Assembly: GCA_016844415.1 (NCBI GenBank)
Contig: JAENIX010000036.1
Span: 1 to 7,313 of the forward strand
DNA from: Actinomycetota bacterium
GTDB taxonomy: Bacteria; Desulfobacterota; Deferrimicrobia; Deferrimicrobiales; Deferrimicrobiaceae
Direction: 5' to 3'
DNA length: 7,313 nucleotides
A program made the position numbers and the translations under genes. The notes below the pieces were generated by a model that saw nothing but the letters and a program-made list of their open reading frames with translations, did not search any database and was not told the DNA's origin. Shown one piece after another: positions 4,888-7,313 of the stretch; position 1 is the first letter of the stretch; every line of letters begins with the position of its first letter.

Positions 4888-7313
4888 TTACTGTTTCTTG
4901 GGCAGCTTTGCCGCTTCCCTCTCTCTCAACACCGCCTGCGCCGCCGAAAGCCTCGCGATGGGAACGCGGTACGGTGAGCAGGAAACATAATCCAGCCCCA
5001 CCCTGTGGCAGAAATCCACCGACTTCGGATCCCCGCCGTGCTCGCCGCAGATTCCCACCTTCAGGCCTGGACGCGCCGCGCGTCCCTTTTCCACACCCAT
5101 CCGCACTAGCTGCCCGACGCCCGTCTGGTCGAGGGTCGCGAAAACGTCAGCCTCTAGGATGTTCTCCGGGCGTTTCTGATATGTAATTTTGCACGATGCG
5201 CAGGAAAGGTCCTTCTCCAGCTTGGTGCCGCAACGGGTGCAGAGTTCCGAACGGGCCATGTAGTACTGGATGAATTTCCCGGAGTCGTCCCGGGAGAATC
5301 CGAAAGTCGTCTGGGTCAGGTCGTTCGTTCCGAAAGAGAAGAACTCCGCCTCCAGCGCGATCTCGTCGGCGGTCACCGCCGCGCGGGGCAGCTCGATCAT
5401 TGTCCCCACCGTATAGGGGATCTGCCGCTTGTAGCGCTTCATCGTCTCCTCGGCGACGCCGACGATCAGCTCCTTCTGCGCCCTCATCTCCTGGACCATG
5501 CTGACCAGCGGGATCATCACCTCGGGCTGCACACGGATACCTTCCTTCGTCACCTCGCAGGCCGCCTCGAAAATGGCCCGCGCCTGCATGCGGCTGATCT
5601 CCGGGTAAAGGATGCCCAGGCGGCAGCCACGCAGTCCCAGCATGGGGTTGAACTCGTGGAGCTCCTCCACGCGTTCGAGGAGCCTCCGCTTTTCTTCGAT
5701 GATCGTCCGGTCCGCCCGGACGAGGTCGAGCTTCGTGACCTCGACCATCAGGTCCTCGCGTTTCGGCAGGAACTCGTGGAGCGGCGGGTCCAGGAGCCGG
5801 ATGGTCACAGGATATCCCTTCATTTCCCTGTACAGCCCCTTGAAGTCCTCGCGCTGGAGGGGCAGCAGTTTCGTAAGCGCCGCCTCTCGCTCTTCCCCCG
5901 TGCGGGCGAGGATCATCTCCCGCATCAGCGGAATCCGGTCCTCGGCGAAGAACATGTGCTCGGTGCGGCACAGCCCGATTCCCTGGGCTCCGAACTCCCG
6001 CGCTATGCGGGCGTCGCGCGGCGTGTCCGCGTTGGCCCGGACTTTCAGGCGCCTGATTCCGTCCGCCCACGACATCAGCGTTCCGAAGGAACCGGTCATC
6101 TTGGGTGCGATAAGCGGCACCTGCCCCAGGATGACCTCGCCGGTGCTGCCGTTCAGCGAGATGAATTCCCCCTCGCGGATCATGCGGCTTCCCACCATGA
6201 AGCGGCGGGTCCCCTCGTCCACGTCGATCGCCTCGCAGCCGGCGACGCAGGTCTTTCCCATCTGGCGGGCCACCACGGCGGCATGAGAGGTCATGCCGCC
6301 CTTGGCGGTGAGAATCCCCCGCGCCACGTCCATCCCGTGGATGTCGTCGGGACTCGTTTCCTTGCGGACCAGGATCACAGCCTTCCCTTCCATGGCCCAT
6401 TCCACCGCGCGATCTGCGTGGAAAACGACCGCCCCGGTCGCCGCGCCGGGAGAAGCGGGGAGACCCTTCGCTATGACCTCCACTTTCGCCTTGGGATCGA
6501 TCACTGGATGCAGGAGCTGGTCGATCTGCTGCGGATCCAGACGCATCACCGCCTCTTCCCGCGTTATGAGCTTCTCGCTGACCATGTCCACTGCGATCTT
6601 GACCGCCGCCGTCGCCGTCCGCTTCCCGTTCCGCGTCTGCAGCATGTAAAGTTTGTCGCTCTCGACGGTGAACTCGAAGTCCTGGACGTCCTTGTAATGC
6701 TTCTCGAGCTTTCCGGTGATCTTCACGAGCTGCCCGAAAACCTTGGGCATCTCCTTTTTCAAGGCGGTGATCGGCTTCGGCGTCCTGATGCCCGCCACCA
6801 CGTCCTCGCCTTGGGCGTTGATCAGGTATTCCCCGTAGAATTCATTCGCGCCCGTCGCGGGGTTCCGCGTGAAGCCGACGCCCGTGGCGCAGTCGTCGCC
6901 CATGTTGCCGAACACCATGGCCTGCACGTTGACGGCGGTGCCTATGTCGTCAGGGATGCCGTTCGCCTTCCGGTAGTATTTCGCGCGGTCGTTGTTCCAG
7001 GACTTGAAGACCGCGTCCCGCGCCAGTGTCAGCTGCGCCGCCGGATCCTGGGGGAACTCCTTCCGCAGGCGCCCCTTGACCAGCGCCTTGAACTTTCCGC
7101 AGAGATCCTTAAGGTCCGCGGCCGTCAGATCGACGTCGCTGGATACGGACCGCTCCTTCTTCTTATGGTCGAAGACTACCTCGAAATGCTCCTTGTCGAT
7201 CCCCAGTACGACACCCGAGAACATCATCAGGAAGCGGCGATATGAGTCGTAGGCGAACCGCGGGTTCTTCGATTTCTGCGCAATCCCTTCGACGCTCTTG
7301 TCGTTCAGACCGA
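4888..7313 (-). CDS. ppdK: Pyruvate, phosphate dikinase, 5' end outside window
   Basis: PPDK (EC 2.7.9.1) is a cytoplasmic enzyme interconverting ATP, phosphate and pyruvate with AMP, diphosphate and PEP. The visible 807 residues start at GLNDKSVEGIAQKS and FAYDSYRRF, which align with about residue 109 of the roughly 874-residue Clostridium symbiosum enzyme, so about 100 N-terminal residues are missing. The frame is open to the edge; the ATG at 7227 is internal. In visible numbering the nucleotide-binding domain has GTAVNVQAMVFGN and LQTRNGKRT (to about 235). The phosphohistidine domain has GGMTSHAAVVAR with catalytic His343. The C-terminal PEP/pyruvate barrel has GIGLCRTEHMFF, HEFNPMLGLRGCRLG, FFSFGTNDLTQ and GICGEHGGDP with catalytic Cys755. 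GTNDL and the catalytic His and Cys are intact. PEP synthase is excluded by these PPDK-type motifs. Unusually, about 29 extra residues with CTRC and CASC lie between FSRDDSGKF and LDQTGVGQL. The terminator at 4836-4867 ends the unit. Confidence 0.97.
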   Translation of the reverse strand, partial: GLNDKSVEGIAQKSKNPRFAYDSYRRFLMMFSGVVLGIDKEHFEVVFDHKKKERSVSSDVDLTAADLKDLCGKFKALVKGRLRKEFPQDPAAQLTLARDAVFKSWNNDRAKYYRKANGIPDDIGTAVNVQAMVFGNMGDDCATGVGFTRNPATGANEFYGEYLINAQGEDVVAGIRTPKPITALKKEMPKVFGQLVKITGKLEKHYKDVQDFEFTVESDKLYMLQTRNGKRTATAAVKIAVDMVSEKLITREEAVMRLDPQQIDQLLHPVIDPKAKVEVIAKGLPASPGAATGAVVFHADRAVEWAMEGKAVILVRKETSPDDIHGMDVARGILTAKGGMTSHAAVVARQMGKTCVAGCEAIDVDEGTRRFMVGSRMIREGEFISLNGSTGEVILGQVPLIAPKMTGSFGTLMSWADGIRRLKVRANADTPRDARIAREFGAQGIGLCRTEHMFFAEDRIPLMREMILARTGEEREAALTKLLPLQREDFKGLYREMKGYPVTIRLLDPPLHEFLPKREDLMVEVTKLDLVRADRTIIEEKRRLLERVEELHEFNPMLGLRGCRLGILYPEISRMQARAIFEAACEVTKEGIRVQPEVMIPLVSMVQEMRAQKELIVGVAEETMKRYKRQIPYTVGTMIELPRAAVTADEIALEAEFFSFGTNDLTQTTFGFSRDDSGKFIQYYMARSELCTRCGTKLEKDLSCASCKITYQKRPENILEADVFATLDQTGVGQLVRMGVEKGRAARPGLKVGICGEHGGDPKSVDFCHRVGLDYVSCSPYRVPIARLSAAQAVLREREAAKLPKKQ
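5146..5268 (-). other. Zinc-ribbon-like insertion in the PPDK C-terminal domain
   Basis: Between the conserved FGFSRDD segment and LDQTGVGQL, this PPDK has 46 residues between GKF and LDQ where the Clostridium symbiosum enzyme, as I recall its sequence, has 17. The extra stretch contains four cysteines in a CxxC-x9-CxxC arrangement (CTRC, then CASC; cysteine codons at 5239-5241, 5230-5232, 5200-5202 and 5191-5193), the spacing of a small zinc ribbon or rubredoxin-like knuckle. The frame is continuous and the flanks are conserved on both sides, so it is a true in-frame insertion and not a frameshift. Metal binding is inferred from the cysteine pattern alone. Confidence 0.7.

Noticed and set aside
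5147..6400. A 417-codon open frame on the minus strand in another frame of ppdK
   Set aside because: The translation is Gly/Arg/Pro-rich low complexity, typical of an out-of-frame reading of GC-rich coding DNA; the ppdK frame itself is intact here.
5656..7245. A 529-codon open frame on the plus strand opposite ppdK
   Set aside because: It lies entirely antisense to a strongly conserved enzyme gene, its translation is rich in Arg, His and Leu with no recognisable domain, and long open antisense frames are expected in GC-rich genes with biased third positions.
1..7313. A hidden novel multi-gene system, CRISPR array, mobile element or RNA gene
   Set aside because: The window is almost fully explained by four conserved genes; I saw no direct repeats, transposase motifs, tRNA-like or rRNA-like sequence, and only one gap, of 160 bases, between genes.
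7228..7313. A ppdK start at the ATG at 7227
   Set aside because: The frame upstream of it is open to the window edge and encodes conserved PPDK sequence (GLNDKSVEGIA, FAYDSYRRF), so that methionine is internal.

Overview
The window is ordinary, compact, GC-rich bacterial chromosome with every gene on the minus strand. Read in the direction of transcription (right to left) it holds a 5'-truncated ppdK (pyruvate, phosphate dikinase), a strong intrinsic terminator, a short intergenic region with a candidate promoter, and then smc, ftsY and the first 71 codons of a Na/Pi cotransporter family protein that runs off the left edge. The organism cannot be fixed from this window. High GC, PPDK, and an FtsY with no long acidic N-terminal domain fit a free-living, GC-rich bacterium, perhaps Desulfobacterota-like. 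That placement is a low-confidence inference.

Layout: 4888-7313 is ppdK, with its start beyond the right edge. 4836-4867 is its terminator, a GC-rich hairpin followed by eight U on the minus strand. 4728-4887 is the only real gap; besides the terminator it carries a -35/-10 pair for smc, a perfect 10-bp palindrome over the -35 box, a 13-bp inverted repeat in the presumed leader and a Shine-Dalgarno sequence. 1149-4727 is smc, full length and intact. 229-1152 is ftsY, starting at a GTG that overlaps the smc stop by 4 bases. 1-215 is the start of the Na/Pi cotransporter gene, 13 bases after the ftsY stop. The last three genes look like one operon.

The genes link chromosome organisation (SMC, the ATPase of the condensin-like complex), co-translational membrane targeting (FtsY, the SRP receptor) and a membrane transporter. 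ppdK is a separate unit that interconverts pyruvate and phosphoenolpyruvate. No mobile element, CRISPR array, RNA gene or defence-type cluster is visible, and nothing supports a new multi-gene system. The most unusual item is a roughly 29-residue insertion with a CxxC-x9-CxxC zinc-ribbon-like pattern in the C-terminal PEP/pyruvate domain of PPDK, close in sequence to active-site segments.
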